DNA from: Paenibacillus thalictri
GTDB lineage: Bacteria > Bacillota > Bacilli > Paenibacillales > NBRC-103111
Reading direction: 5' to 3'
Length of the DNA stretch: 64,000 nucleotides
NCBI RefSeq assembly: GCF_004307995.1
Contig: NZ_SIRE01000007.1
Span: 186,001 to 250,000, forward strand
Positions 17,303 to 25,802 of the stretch are shown here, piece after piece. The notes under the pieces were generated by a model, which did no database searches, was not told the DNA's origin, and was given only the letters and a program-made list of their open reading frames with translations. Every line of letters begins with the position of its first letter. Position 1 is the first letter of the stretch. The position numbers and the translations under genes are program-made.

Positions 17303-18369
17303 ACAGGACTTCTCCTTTTGCTCCAACTCATCATGTATACGATAACAGGGACGGCAACCATGCAATAAATCGAGATCCGGGAGTCAAGATTAAACAGCTT
17401 TTCACCCGTCGTTTGGTTCGGGATGGACATGGTAATCCCATACGCGGCACAGGTAAATCCGATTTGTAAATAAGTTACCGGGACCGGAAGATACAACTTA
17501 CGGGTCACTTCAACCATCATCCATAACAACAAGGACGCATAGACGAATACCAAGACTAACGACGCTATAATGTAAAACAAGGAGAGCCGGTCAAAAAAAA
17601 GCCATTCGATTTCGACCGTATCCATGGACATACTCATCGCATACTGCAGTTTCGACGCCGCTTCTTTTCCGAAAATAAGCAGTGGAATATAGGTGAACAG
17701 CAAATAACAGACAAGAAGAATCAGAAAGGCCGGCAGGATGTACCGCCACCGGCTGAATAAAACGCGATCTTTACCGGAAAAAAAGCCGACAACCGTAAAT
17801 CCGGAAAACGCCAGCAGGCTGGAATAATAAGCCGGATTGCTTAAAAAAGACAATTTCGTGTCCCAGAAGGGCATGACATTGTGAATATCGTAGTTAGCCG
17901 CAGTGCTGGCAAGCGAGAATAAAATGACCGGCCCGGAAATGATCATAAACACTAGGGTGGCCCGGAATATTCCTTCCAGCCCTTGCCTGACGGCATATAA
18001 GGGGATGACAAGAAGCAAGGTCAGTACCCATATCGGTGTATCGCGAAGGAAAGTGACGGTCAGCAGCGAAGTGTTCATCATTGTGGTTAAGGATAAGGTC
18101 AGCAGCAAATAACAAAGAAAGGGCAATAAGACGATTCTTGCCGCCCATTTCTTAAGTTTATTATCGAAAATGTCCATCAAGCTTTGATTGGGGAAGGCCG
18201 ATAATCCTTTCAGAAGCGCTGCGAACAAAACGGCTTCCGCAAGCAGACTTAATACAATAGGTTCCCAATGCCCCGAATTAGCCGAGCTGATGCTCACTTG
18301 CGGATAGGAGTGCCACATCAAGGACAGGTGAACGATAAAAAAAGCGGCAAGCGGCTTAACTTTATTCAT
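17299..18369 (-). CDS. Spore germination protein, GerAB/endospore permease family
   Basis: A 356-residue integral membrane protein with about ten hydrophobic segments, overlapping the gerA-type gene by 8 bp and the Ger(x)C gene by 4 bp. The LPLFCY and FSGKDRVLF segments and overall layout agree with the GerAB group of the amino acid-polyamine-organocation superfamily, the subunit thought to bind the germinant. It has an N-terminal KVKPLAAFFIVH segment. The germinant cannot be predicted from sequence. Confidence 0.9.
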   Translation of the reverse strand: MNKVKPLAAFFIVHLSLMWHSYPQVSISSANSGHWEPIVLSLLAEAVLFAALLKGLSAFPNQSLMDIFDNKLKKWAARIVLLPFLCYLLLTLSLTTMMNTSLLTVTFLRDTPIWVLTLLLVIPLYAVRQGLEGIFRATLVFMIISGPVILFSLASTAANYDIHNVMPFWDTKLSFLSNPAYYSSLLAFSGFTVVGFFSGKDRVLFSRWRYILPAFLILLVCYLLFTYIPLLIFGKEAASKLQYAMSMSMDTVEIEWLFFDRLSLFYIIASLVLVFVYASLLLWMMVEVTRKLYLPVPVTYLQIGFTCAAYGITMSIPNQTTGEKLFNLDSRISIYCMVAVPVIVYMMSWSKRRSPV

Positions 18370-19714
18370 GATGACTCCTGCCCTTCAAGCTGAAGCTGAT
18401 ATAAGGAACTTTGCATATGGTTAGCCCGGAGAAATAGATAATGACCAGCATGATCCCGATGGCGATCCCCAATACGCCAAGCATGGAGCCCAGCAATAAC
18501 ATAAAATATTTCACCAGTCGCACAAGAATCGTGTTCTGATACCCCGTCATGGAGAAATTGGAAATCGCCGTTACAGCCAGGATGATGATGAGCAGATTGC
18601 TGACCAATTCGGCTTGCACTACCGCTTGGCCTAGCACGATACCTCCGACTGTGGTGACTGTCGGACCTATGCTTTTCGGAAGCCGGATGCTGGATTCGAT
18701 GAGCATCTCCAACACAAGCAGCATCATAACAACTTCGATGATAGCCGGATACGGCACGGCTTCCCTGCTTTTGGAAATCGATAAGGCAAGCTGAATCCGC
18801 AGAGACTCGGGATTGACGTTAACCAAAGCGACATATAACGCAGGCATAATGGAAGCAATAAATATGCCCATAATACGGATCAACCGAATGGCGACCGTAA
18901 AAGGCAGCGGATAATTGTAGTCGGCCTGAATGCTCCATAAATCTCTGATGATCGCAGGAACGGCAAGCGCAAAAGGATGCTCGTCGATAAATAAGACCAC
19001 TCTGCCTTCTTCCAGATACTTGACCGTTTCCGTAGGCAGTTCGGAGGAAAGCAGCACGGGCATGGGGGTCAGCAGCGGAAGCTTAAGCATTTTAAGCAGT
19101 TCCTGCACATTGGTGATACTCTTTGTTTTTATCCGCTCGATTTTTGCCGATATATCGGAAATCACTTCTTCTACAACGATGCCCTCTATATAACAGACGC
19201 CGATTTGCCGCGGATGCACGCCTCCGGCGGTAAACGTTTTGACGATCAGCCTTTCGTTTTTCAATTTAGTGCGCAGCAGACTAAGGTTGATAGGCAGCGC
19301 TTCCGTAAAAGCGTCAAACGACGATTGAATCACATTGTCGTTTTGCGGTGAAGTGATGCTTCTCTGGATGGAAGGGGACACAGGCTCAAACACAACACGG
19401 TGGTTATGCCCGGTTTGCGGCAGGACGACAAGTTTTCCGTCGATCAGCTCGCCTGCAAGCTCGCTTTCGGGTATTTCGCTGTTACCGCCGCAGGCCAGCG
19501 AAGCTTGGATAAAGTCTTCGGCGGCTGTGCCGACGGAATCGTAGAACTGCTGCAAATGAACTAACGTTTTCTGGATGTCGACCAGCGATTGAAAATAAAA
19601 CAACTCCGCTTTGTACCCGAATAACATGTATTCCTGATGAACAAAATCGGAATTTTGCCCGAATAATTGAATGAGTTGTCCGGATAGATTCGAAGACACG
19701 GCAGACTGCTTCAC
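18362..19714 (-). CDS. Spore germination protein, GerA family subunit A
   Basis: The GTG at 19714 lies eight bases after GGGGGTGAG. The 450-residue protein has a hydrophilic N-terminal half (including VCYIEGIV and LPTETVKYLEEGRVVLFID, conserved in GerAA/SpoVAF) and four to five C-terminal membrane segments starting near PFTVAIRLIRI. With the next two genes it forms a complete A-B-C germinant receptor made in the forespore. A sigma-G-like promoter lies just upstream. Confidence 0.92.
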   Translation of the reverse strand: MKQSAVSSNLSGQLIQLFGQNSDFVHQEYMLFGYKAELFYFQSLVDIQKTLVHLQQFYDSVGTAAEDFIQASLACGGNSEIPESELAGELIDGKLVVLPQTGHNHRVVFEPVSPSIQRSITSPQNDNVIQSSFDAFTEALPINLSLLRTKLKNERLIVKTFTAGGVHPRQIGVCYIEGIVVEEVISDISAKIERIKTKSITNVQELLKMLKLPLLTPMPVLLSSELPTETVKYLEEGRVVLFIDEHPFALAVPAIIRDLWSIQADYNYPLPFTVAIRLIRIMGIFIASIMPALYVALVNVNPESLRIQLALSISKSREAVPYPAIIEVVMMLLVLEMLIESSIRLPKSIGPTVTTVGGIVLGQAVVQAELVSNLLIIILAVTAISNFSMTGYQNTILVRLVKYFMLLLGSMLGVLGIAIGIMLVIIYFSGLTICKVPYISFSLKGRSHHE

Positions 19715-19735
19715 AATGGATGCTCACCCCCTTGG

Positions 19736-19765
19736 TAGGATGGATTTTCCATTGAAATTTTATGC
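19736..19765 (-). promoter_or_regulatory. Putative sigma-G promoter of the ger operon
   Basis: On the minus strand GCATA and CATCCTA are separated by 18 bases, fitting the forespore sigma-G pattern (GHATR, 17-18 bases, CATnHTA). The implied transcription start is very close to the ribosome binding site, which is a weakness of this call. Confidence 0.4.
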
Positions 19766-19834
19766 ATATCATTTATTTACGCGATCTTTTTGTTTATAGT
19801 GGAGATGAAGACAAGCATGAAGGAGGGGACTGGC

Positions 19835-20569
19835 TTGAAAGGGAGATGTGCAGTCATTACCGGGGGAGCGACAGGTATTGGGAAAGCGATCGCGCTTCGC
19901 TTGGCGAAGGAAGGAGCCGACATCGTCGTTAATTACTCGCGGTCGGAGCAGGATGCGCTTGATACGAAACAAGAGATCGAAGCCTTAGGTGTCCGCTGCG
20001 AGCTGTTTAAAGGTTCGGTCGCTGACGATGCGGCTGTTCGCGGCATGATTGGTTTTGCCGTCGAGTCGTTTGGCCGGGTGGACATTTTGGTGAACAATGC
20101 GGGCGTGACGGATTTCGTCAAGCACGACGACCTGGAAGGGCTAAAAGAAGAATATTGGGACCGGGTGATGGACGTTAACGTCAAGGGCATGTTTAACTGC
20201 TGCCGTGCGGCTTATCCCGAGCTGAAAAAGCAGCTGGGCTGCATCGTCAACATCACTTCCGTTGCCGGCATAACGGGGCTTGGCAGCTCAATCGCTTACG
20301 CGGCGTCCAAAGCGGCGGCGATCAGCGTGACGAAATCGCTGGCCCGCGTGATGGCTCCGGAGGTGCGTGTGAACAGCATCGCTCCCGGTATCGTGCAGAC
20401 GAGATGGGTGGAAGGCCAGGAGGAGCACGTCAGAAAGCTTGGCGAAGGAACGCCGCTGGGCCGCGTGGCGACTCCGGAGGATGTCGCCGAAACCGCCTAT
20501 TCGCTGATCGCTTATTCGCCGTTTGTCACAGGGGAAACGGTCAAGGTCGACGGCGGCATGTTTATTTAA
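19835..20569 (+). CDS. SDR-family oxidoreductase (FabG-like)
   Basis: The TTG at 19835 follows AAGGAGGGG by six bases, giving a 244-residue protein that opens directly on the Rossmann strand (KGRCAVITGGATGIGKAIA). Upstream in-frame ATGs would put that site inside the gene. The cofactor loop TGGATGIG, NNAGV, the catalytic Ser in NITSVAG and the YAASK dyad are intact. It is an NAD(P)-dependent dehydrogenase; similarity to FabG is general, and a sugar or hydroxy-acid dehydrogenase is equally possible. It is a single gene, divergent from the ger operon and convergent with an ArsR-type regulator. Confidence 0.85.
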   Translation: MKGRCAVITGGATGIGKAIALRLAKEGADIVVNYSRSEQDALDTKQEIEALGVRCELFKGSVADDAAVRGMIGFAVESFGRVDILVNNAGVTDFVKHDDLEGLKEEYWDRVMDVNVKGMFNCCRAAYPELKKQLGCIVNITSVAGITGLGSSIAYAASKAAAISVTKSLARVMAPEVRVNSIAPGIVQTRWVEGQEEHVRKLGEGTPLGRVATPEDVAETAYSLIAYSPFVTGETVKVDGGMFI

Positions 20570-20669
20570 CTTATGACCGCATACGGCTCCAACTTGGCGT
20601 GCGGGGAGGGCATCCGCCTTTCCCGCGCCGTCATTAACGTGCTGCGCTTGTTTTGCGTATTCGACGCTT

Positions 20670-21584
20670 TTACCTGATAAAAGTGAGCCGGATCGCCTGC
20701 TGTTCATTGCCAAAGCAGGCGCCGAACAAATTCAGCCCTCCCCGGTTCCGGGCGCCCGCTTTCACCTCAAAGCGGACGACAATCGTTTCTTCCCGCTCCA
20801 GCCCCAAATCGTTTATCTTCATAGCGGAGCACGGCTGACCGTTCAGCAAACTGCCATCGGCGCCGACCCGCCATTCGGTCAATTGCCCGTGCTGCGTACC
20901 CCCGTACCACCAGCTTGGCGTATAAGCCCCTTTATTTTCCCCGAAGTCGCCTGTGCTTGTATACGTCCCGATTTCTCTTCCATTAATGGAAAGCGTAATG
21001 TCCGAAGGCCAATCTTCCTTATATCCGATAAATTCCGAGCACAGTTCCGCGCTGACCGCAATCGCCTTGTAGTCCGCTTCGGACGGCAGCACGTTCGGAA
21101 ACCGGTATTCCACATATCCGTCTTCACTGAACCAAATTAACATCGCCCCGGACCGTTCGGGCAAATAAAAGGAACGCGGCTCGTCCACCTGACCGATCAG
21201 CCCATTCTGGCCGATCAGTCCGCACGGCGATTTGACCCGAAATTCGTTGTACATCCCGACGGGCATTTCGACAGTTTTCCATTCCTCGGAAATGTCTCCG
21301 TAGCTTCGCGGCAGCTCCAAAACGATGGAGTCGCACGTACGCGAGCACTGCTTGCCCCTTCCGAAGCGCTGCGCCGTTTCGATTAAACCGGCTTCTTCCA
21401 GAATGGCGACATTAATGGACACGGTAGGTTGGGCGAAACCAAGCAGCTTGGCCAGCTCGGTGACACTCATCGGTTTATCTCCTAGAACCTCTAATATACG
21501 CAATCTCAAATCGCTGGACAGCGCTTTGGCCATTTCCAGCAGTTGGGGGGCAGGGACCTTCTTTTCGTTGCCTGCTAACGTCAT
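20670..21584 (-). CDS. ArsR-type HTH regulator with a large C-terminal domain
   Basis: ATG 21584 has GAGGAG about ten bases upstream; ATG 21602 is an alternative. The 304-residue protein has an N-terminal winged helix (about residues 10-90: LSSDLRLRILEVLGDKPMSVTELAKLLGFAQPTVS) without the ArsR metal-site cysteine pattern, then about 200 residues of beta-rich sequence that looks like a sugar- or metabolite-binding jelly-roll domain (TLSINGREIGTYTSTGDFG, EWRVGADG). It is divergent from a GH2 glycosidase, with start codons 121 bp apart, and probably controls it. The C-terminal domain may sense the sugar released. I cannot name its family with certainty. Confidence 0.7.
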   Translation of the reverse strand: MTLAGNEKKVPAPQLLEMAKALSSDLRLRILEVLGDKPMSVTELAKLLGFAQPTVSINVAILEEAGLIETAQRFGRGKQCSRTCDSIVLELPRSYGDISEEWKTVEMPVGMYNEFRVKSPCGLIGQNGLIGQVDEPRSFYLPERSGAMLIWFSEDGYVEYRFPNVLPSEADYKAIAVSAELCSEFIGYKEDWPSDITLSINGREIGTYTSTGDFGENKGAYTPSWWYGGTQHGQLTEWRVGADGSLLNGQPCSAMKINDLGLEREETIVVRFEVKAGARNRGGLNLFGACFGNEQQAIRLTFIR

Positions 21585-21665
21585 GGTGCGCAAGCTCCTC
21601 ATCTTGATAAAGTTATTTACAGCGGGTACGATGCATTGTAATATAATCATTATAATATGATAAAG

Positions 21666-21682
21666 TGTATTGTCAAAATACA
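21666..21682. promoter_or_regulatory. Inverted repeat between the ArsR-type gene and the GH2 gene
   Basis: TGTATT and AATACA flank a 5-base spacer about 22 bp before the GH2 start codon. The surrounding A/T-rich stretch (21640-21690) contains both divergent promoters. This is a reasonable operator for the adjacent regulator. Confidence 0.45.
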
Positions 21683-21704
21683 ATGTTATAAGAGGTGTTA
21701 GCGC

Positions 21705-23474
21705 ATGCCGCAAAGAATGGAATATCCGCGTCCTCAATTTGTAAGAAACGACTGGCTTAATTTAAATGGAGAATGGGAGTTCGCCTTTGACGATGAAAAT
21801 ACGGGCGAACGGGAAGCTTGGTTTGAGGATGGCAAGCAAGTGTTCGACAAGCGCATCCAGGTGCCTTTCTGTTTTCAGAGCGAGCTCAGCGGTATCGGCG
21901 AGACCGGCTTTCACGATATCGTGTGGTACCGCAAGGCGGTGACGCTGCCGCCGGAATTTGCCGATAAATCGGTGTTGCTTCATTTTGGAGCCGTCGATTA
22001 CGAGGCAAGCGTTTGGGTGAACGGACGTTTGGTCGCTACGCATACGGGAGGGCATACTCCGTTTTCCGCCGATGTGACAAGTGCGCTGCGCGACGGCGAG
22101 AATGCCGTCGTAGTCCGCGCCCGCGACTACAGCAAAGATATGACGCTTCCGCGCGGCAAACAGTTCTGGGAAGAGAAATCGCGGGGCATTTTTTACACGC
22201 GGACAACGGGAATTTGGCAAACGGTTTGGATGGAGCCGGTTGAAGCTTTGCACATCGATAAGGTAAAGCTGACGCCGGATATCGACAAGGATCAAGTCGG
22301 CGTGCGTGTCTTTGTAAACGGTTCCTTCGGGCAAAGCAAAGTGCAGTTGAAAACAATCATCCGTTTTGCAGACGTTCTGATCTCCGAAGATGTCATTACC
22401 TTGCAGCAAAACGAAGAAAGCAGACACATCCGCCTTTACGACACCAACGGCGACAAAACGGGGCGGAAATGGACGCCGGAGCGGCCGAATTTGTACGATA
22501 TCGAATGGGTGCTGCTTGTGGACGGAGTCGAAGCGGACCACGTGCAAAGCTATTTTGGGATGCGCAAAATTTCGGTCGAAGATGGCGTGTTGTGCCTCAA
22601 TAACCGTCCTTATTATATGAAGCTGGTGCTCGATCAAGGTTATTTTCCCGAAGGGCTGCTTACGGCGCCTTCCGACGATGCGCTTCGCGCCGATGTCGAG
22701 TATACTAAAGCCATGGGCTTTAACGGAGCGCGCAAGCATCAGAAGGTGGAAGACCCGCGTTATTTGTACTGGTGCGACAAGCTGGGGCTGCTCGTCTGGG
22801 GTGAAATGGCCAACGCTTACATCTACTCCGAGCAATATGTGTCCCGCATGACAAGCGAATGGGTGGAAGCCGTCGAGCGAGACTACAACCATCCTTGTGT
22901 TGTCGCCTGGGTGCCGCTTAATGAAAGCTGGGGCGTTCCGAATATTCTTGTGGACAAAGCTCAACAGGATCACGCGCTCGCAATGTATTATTTGACCAAA
23001 TCGCTGGATCCGACACGTCCGGTCATTTCCAACGACGGCTGGGAACACGTAAAGTCCGACCTGTGCACGATTCACGATTATGAAAGCAGCCGGGAGGTGC
23101 TCGCCCACAGATACGGCAGCGCCGATACCGCAGTAAGCTCCAAGCCGGGCAAGCGGTGGATCTATGTGCCGGGTTATGCCCGCGACCAAGAACCGATCCT
23201 GGTGACCGAGTTCGGCGGCATCTCTTTCCGCAAAAGCGAATGGGAGGGCTGGGGGTATTCGGCAGCCGAAAGCGACGGGGATTTTGTCAGCCGTCTTGCG
23301 GCTGTTGTGCATCCGCTGCTGGAATCTCCGATTGTGCAGGGTTTCTGTTACACCCAGCTCACCGATGTGGAGCAGGAGATCAACGGGCTGCTCACCTATG
23401 ACCGTAAACCGAAGGTACCCCTGGAATGGATTAAAGCGATTAACGAAGGCAAGCTCCCCGACATGAAGTCGTAG
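21705..23474 (+). CDS. Glycoside hydrolase family 2 protein
   Basis: AGAGGTG precedes the ATG. The 589-residue cytoplasmic protein has the GH2 three-domain plan: a jelly-roll sugar-binding domain (about 1-185, with WYRKAVTLP and VNGRLVATHTGGHTPF), an immunoglobulin-like domain (about 186-280) and a TIM barrel (about 280-589). The acid/base is the Glu of PLNESWG and the nucleophile the Glu of LVTEFGG. GH2 covers beta-galactosidase, beta-glucuronidase and beta-mannosidase; the short length, without the LacZ C-terminal domains, does not allow a choice. An aldose epimerase gene follows 57 bp later, suggesting one operon that hydrolyses an imported glycoside and equilibrates the anomers. Confidence 0.9.
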   Translation: MPQRMEYPRPQFVRNDWLNLNGEWEFAFDDENTGEREAWFEDGKQVFDKRIQVPFCFQSELSGIGETGFHDIVWYRKAVTLPPEFADKSVLLHFGAVDYEASVWVNGRLVATHTGGHTPFSADVTSALRDGENAVVVRARDYSKDMTLPRGKQFWEEKSRGIFYTRTTGIWQTVWMEPVEALHIDKVKLTPDIDKDQVGVRVFVNGSFGQSKVQLKTIIRFADVLISEDVITLQQNEESRHIRLYDTNGDKTGRKWTPERPNLYDIEWVLLVDGVEADHVQSYFGMRKISVEDGVLCLNNRPYYMKLVLDQGYFPEGLLTAPSDDALRADVEYTKAMGFNGARKHQKVEDPRYLYWCDKLGLLVWGEMANAYIYSEQYVSRMTSEWVEAVERDYNHPCVVAWVPLNESWGVPNILVDKAQQDHALAMYYLTKSLDPTRPVISNDGWEHVKSDLCTIHDYESSREVLAHRYGSADTAVSSKPGKRWIYVPGYARDQEPILVTEFGGISFRKSEWEGWGYSAAESDGDFVSRLAAVVHPLLESPIVQGFCYTQLTDVEQEINGLLTYDRKPKVPLEWIKAINEGKLPDMKS

Positions 23475-23531
23475 CGCCGGCGGAGCGGGACAAACTCAAT
23501 TTTAAGATAGGTAACCAGGAGGGTTAATGAC

Positions 23532-24524
23532 ATGGCACGCGCATTCGAACAGCAATATTTCGGCGAACCGGCCGTTTGGCTGAACGCAGGTCCCTATGAG
23601 GCGGCGGTGCTGCCAAACATCGGCGGCAATCTGATCGCATTCCGGGATACGGAGAAAGGTTATCATTTCCTGCATGAACCGGGCCTTGAGGAAATGGAGC
23701 AATTCCGCGCCCGGCCGTTTGTTCATGGCATTCCGGTGCTGTTTCCGCCGAACCGCTACGAGGACGGCAAGTTCCCATGGAACGGCCGCACGTATACGTT
23801 TCCTGTTAACGAACCCGCGACGGGAAACCATCTTCACGGATTTCTGCACAGCGTGCCGTGGAAGGTGGAGCAATACGGGGTAAACGGCGAAGAAAGCTTT
23901 GTGCAGCTGTCGATCAAAGTGGATGCAGCGCATTCGGTGTATGAGTTTTTCCCGCATGAGTTTACGTTCCAATTGCGATATACGTTAAGCGATAAAGGAT
24001 TGCAGCAGCACGTGCTGATCCGCAATGACGGTGCGGAGCCGATGCCGTGTCTGCTGGCATTCCATACTTCGCTGAATGCCCCGTTTGCGCCGGGCAGCAA
24101 AGCCGAGGATTACCGCTTCAAGATGACGCTGGGCAGCCGCTGGGAGCTGGATGAGCGGATGCTGCCGACCGCTGAAAAGCAGCCGCTTTCCGCTCAGGAG
24201 GAGCAGTTGAAAGGCGAAGGCATTTATCCGTTTTTTGAGTCGATGGACAACCATTACACCGCGGTGCCGCAAAACGGCAGAAACCGCGGCGAGCTGACCG
24301 ACCTGCGCGAAAAGGTGACGTTAGTTTACGATGCGGGCACATCGTACAAGATGTGGATGATCTGGAACAATGGAGCAACCCCGGGTTTCTTCTGCCCTGA
24401 GCCGCAGATGAATCTCGTCAATGCGCCGCATGTGCAGCTGCCTGCGGAAGAAACCGGCTTGTTTTCGCTAACATCCGGGGAACTATGGGAAGCAACAAGC
24501 AGACTTTACGTTAAAAACGCTTAG
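23532..24524 (+). CDS. Aldose 1-epimerase family protein
   Basis: AGGAGGG lies eight bases before the ATG. The 330-residue protein has the beta-sandwich mutarotase pattern: GNHLHGFLHSVPW carries one catalytic histidine and LAFHTSLNAPF the second, and a late acidic residue is the likely base. It interconverts alpha and beta anomers of a hexose in the cytoplasm. It is probably co-transcribed with the GH2 gene. A second member of this family lies at 56864-57847 with a different sequence, so each likely serves a different sugar. Confidence 0.85.
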   Translation: MARAFEQQYFGEPAVWLNAGPYEAAVLPNIGGNLIAFRDTEKGYHFLHEPGLEEMEQFRARPFVHGIPVLFPPNRYEDGKFPWNGRTYTFPVNEPATGNHLHGFLHSVPWKVEQYGVNGEESFVQLSIKVDAAHSVYEFFPHEFTFQLRYTLSDKGLQQHVLIRNDGAEPMPCLLAFHTSLNAPFAPGSKAEDYRFKMTLGSRWELDERMLPTAEKQPLSAQEEQLKGEGIYPFFESMDNHYTAVPQNGRNRGELTDLREKVTLVYDAGTSYKMWMIWNNGATPGFFCPEPQMNLVNAPHVQLPAEETGLFSLTSGELWEATSRLYVKNA

Positions 24525-24646
24525 GAGTTGTCCAACGATTTTGATGGATTTTTATTCATGTAGCTATGAAGAGAGAGTAACAATCCCATTCTCCGCAATA
24601 GCCGCAGGCATGAATAAATCCATCGTTGCTTCGTATGGACAAACTC

Positions 24647-25534
24647 CTAATTCAAAAACAAATGGTCGGCTGCTAGGCTTTGTTCGCTGCGGAATTTGCC
24701 GGGCGGCATGCCGACCCAGCTCTTGAATACTTTGGAGAAATAATTGCCGTCGGTAAAGCCGACCGTACTTGCGATTTCATTGACCGTCTGGCGGGTCGTT
24801 CGCAGCAGTCCGGCGGCTTTTTCGATTCGCAGCTTGTTCAGGTATTCCAGCGGCGTCATGCCGGTATAACGCTGAAACTGCCTGAGAAAATAATATTTGG
24901 ACAAGCCCGCGAAGTCGGCCATATCGTCCAGATTGCCGATGCGGTCATAATTTAATTCGATATAATTCAGCGTTTTTTGAATCGCGTCCGGCATAGGCGG
25001 CTGGGCGTGAACAACGCTGGTGCTGCGCGACAGCTCAATGGCGAATTGGTAGGCATAAGATGAATTAATGAAGCTGTCGGTAATTTGCCGTTGTTTGGCT
25101 TTCTCCAAAATCGTATTCAACATGCGGATAGGTGGGCTGTCGACCTGAAATTCAGGGAAATGGCCCATTTTTTGTATCCATTCCAGATAAGGCGCGTACA
25201 GCCGCTCCCCTTTCATCAAAATGTACACATATTCCCAGTGATCGCTGTCCTTCGGGAAAAAGTACACATGGCGGCTTGGGATCCAGACGAGAAACGCTTT
25301 GCCGGGAACAAGCGGATGGATCTGATCTTCAAGCATCATCGACCCCCGTCCCGATAACGTGTATTGGAATAACATCAGCCCTTCGTCTCCGCGCTGCATG
25401 CCGTCCCAATAATAGTCGGCGCTTGTTCTGTTTTCCCAGCCGACCCCTTGAATTTGTGCCAAGTCGAAGGAAGGGACTTCACGAAACCGGAACCCGTAGG
25501 AATGACTGAAGGGTTCTTTTATTTTGGTATGCAT
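24647..25534 (-). CDS. AraC-family regulator with cupin-type sensor domain
   Basis: The ATG at 25534 gives 295 residues, normal for this family; GGGAGG lies 12 bases upstream, a longer spacing than usual. Upstream in-frame ATGs would add an atypical 59-residue extension. The N-terminal half (about 20-170) is a cupin-like arm that would bind a sugar, and the C-terminal 100 residues carry two helix-turn-helix motifs (NLDDMADFAGLSKYYFLRQF and VNEIASTVGFTDGNYFSKVF). It is divergent from the GH4 gene and most likely activates it. Confidence 0.87.
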   Translation of the reverse strand: MHTKIKEPFSHSYGFRFREVPSFDLAQIQGVGWENRTSADYYWDGMQRGDEGLMLFQYTLSGRGSMMLEDQIHPLVPGKAFLVWIPSRHVYFFPKDSDHWEYVYILMKGERLYAPYLEWIQKMGHFPEFQVDSPPIRMLNTILEKAKQRQITDSFINSSYAYQFAIELSRSTSVVHAQPPMPDAIQKTLNYIELNYDRIGNLDDMADFAGLSKYYFLRQFQRYTGMTPLEYLNKLRIEKAAGLLRTTRQTVNEIASTVGFTDGNYFSKVFKSWVGMPPGKFRSEQSLAADHLFLN

Positions 25535-25748
25535 AATTGATGTATGCCTCCCGCATGAATGTGCTGCATTCTCGTTGAAGCCAGCTGTGGATGGATGTCG
25601 TTCTCCCATTATAAAACAAAGCGGAGGTATTCGGTTAAGGAAAATGAAACATACTGCCCCGGTCTGCGTGGATGAGCAATATTTTACCTCTATATCGCAG
25701 TTAATTACCATTGAAGCGTCGCTGCAAATATAATAACGTTGATATTGC

Positions 25749-25763
25749 GGGAAACGGTTTCAA
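25749..25763 (-). promoter_or_regulatory. Probable cre site (CcpA) before the GH4 gene
   Basis: On the minus strand TTGAAACCGTTTCCC matches the catabolite-responsive element consensus WTGNAANCGNWNNCW except for the last base. It lies about 40 bp upstream of the GH4 start, so glucose repression of this gene is likely. Confidence 0.5.
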
Positions 25764-25802
25764 CAGCGAATGGCAATATACGACGATATGGAGGAAGATA
25801 CG

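Noticed and set aside
21762..23312. A 516-codon open frame antisense to the GH2 gene
   Set aside because: It mirrors the GC-rich third positions of a gene with intact GH2 motifs. It has no family features and no ribosome binding site.
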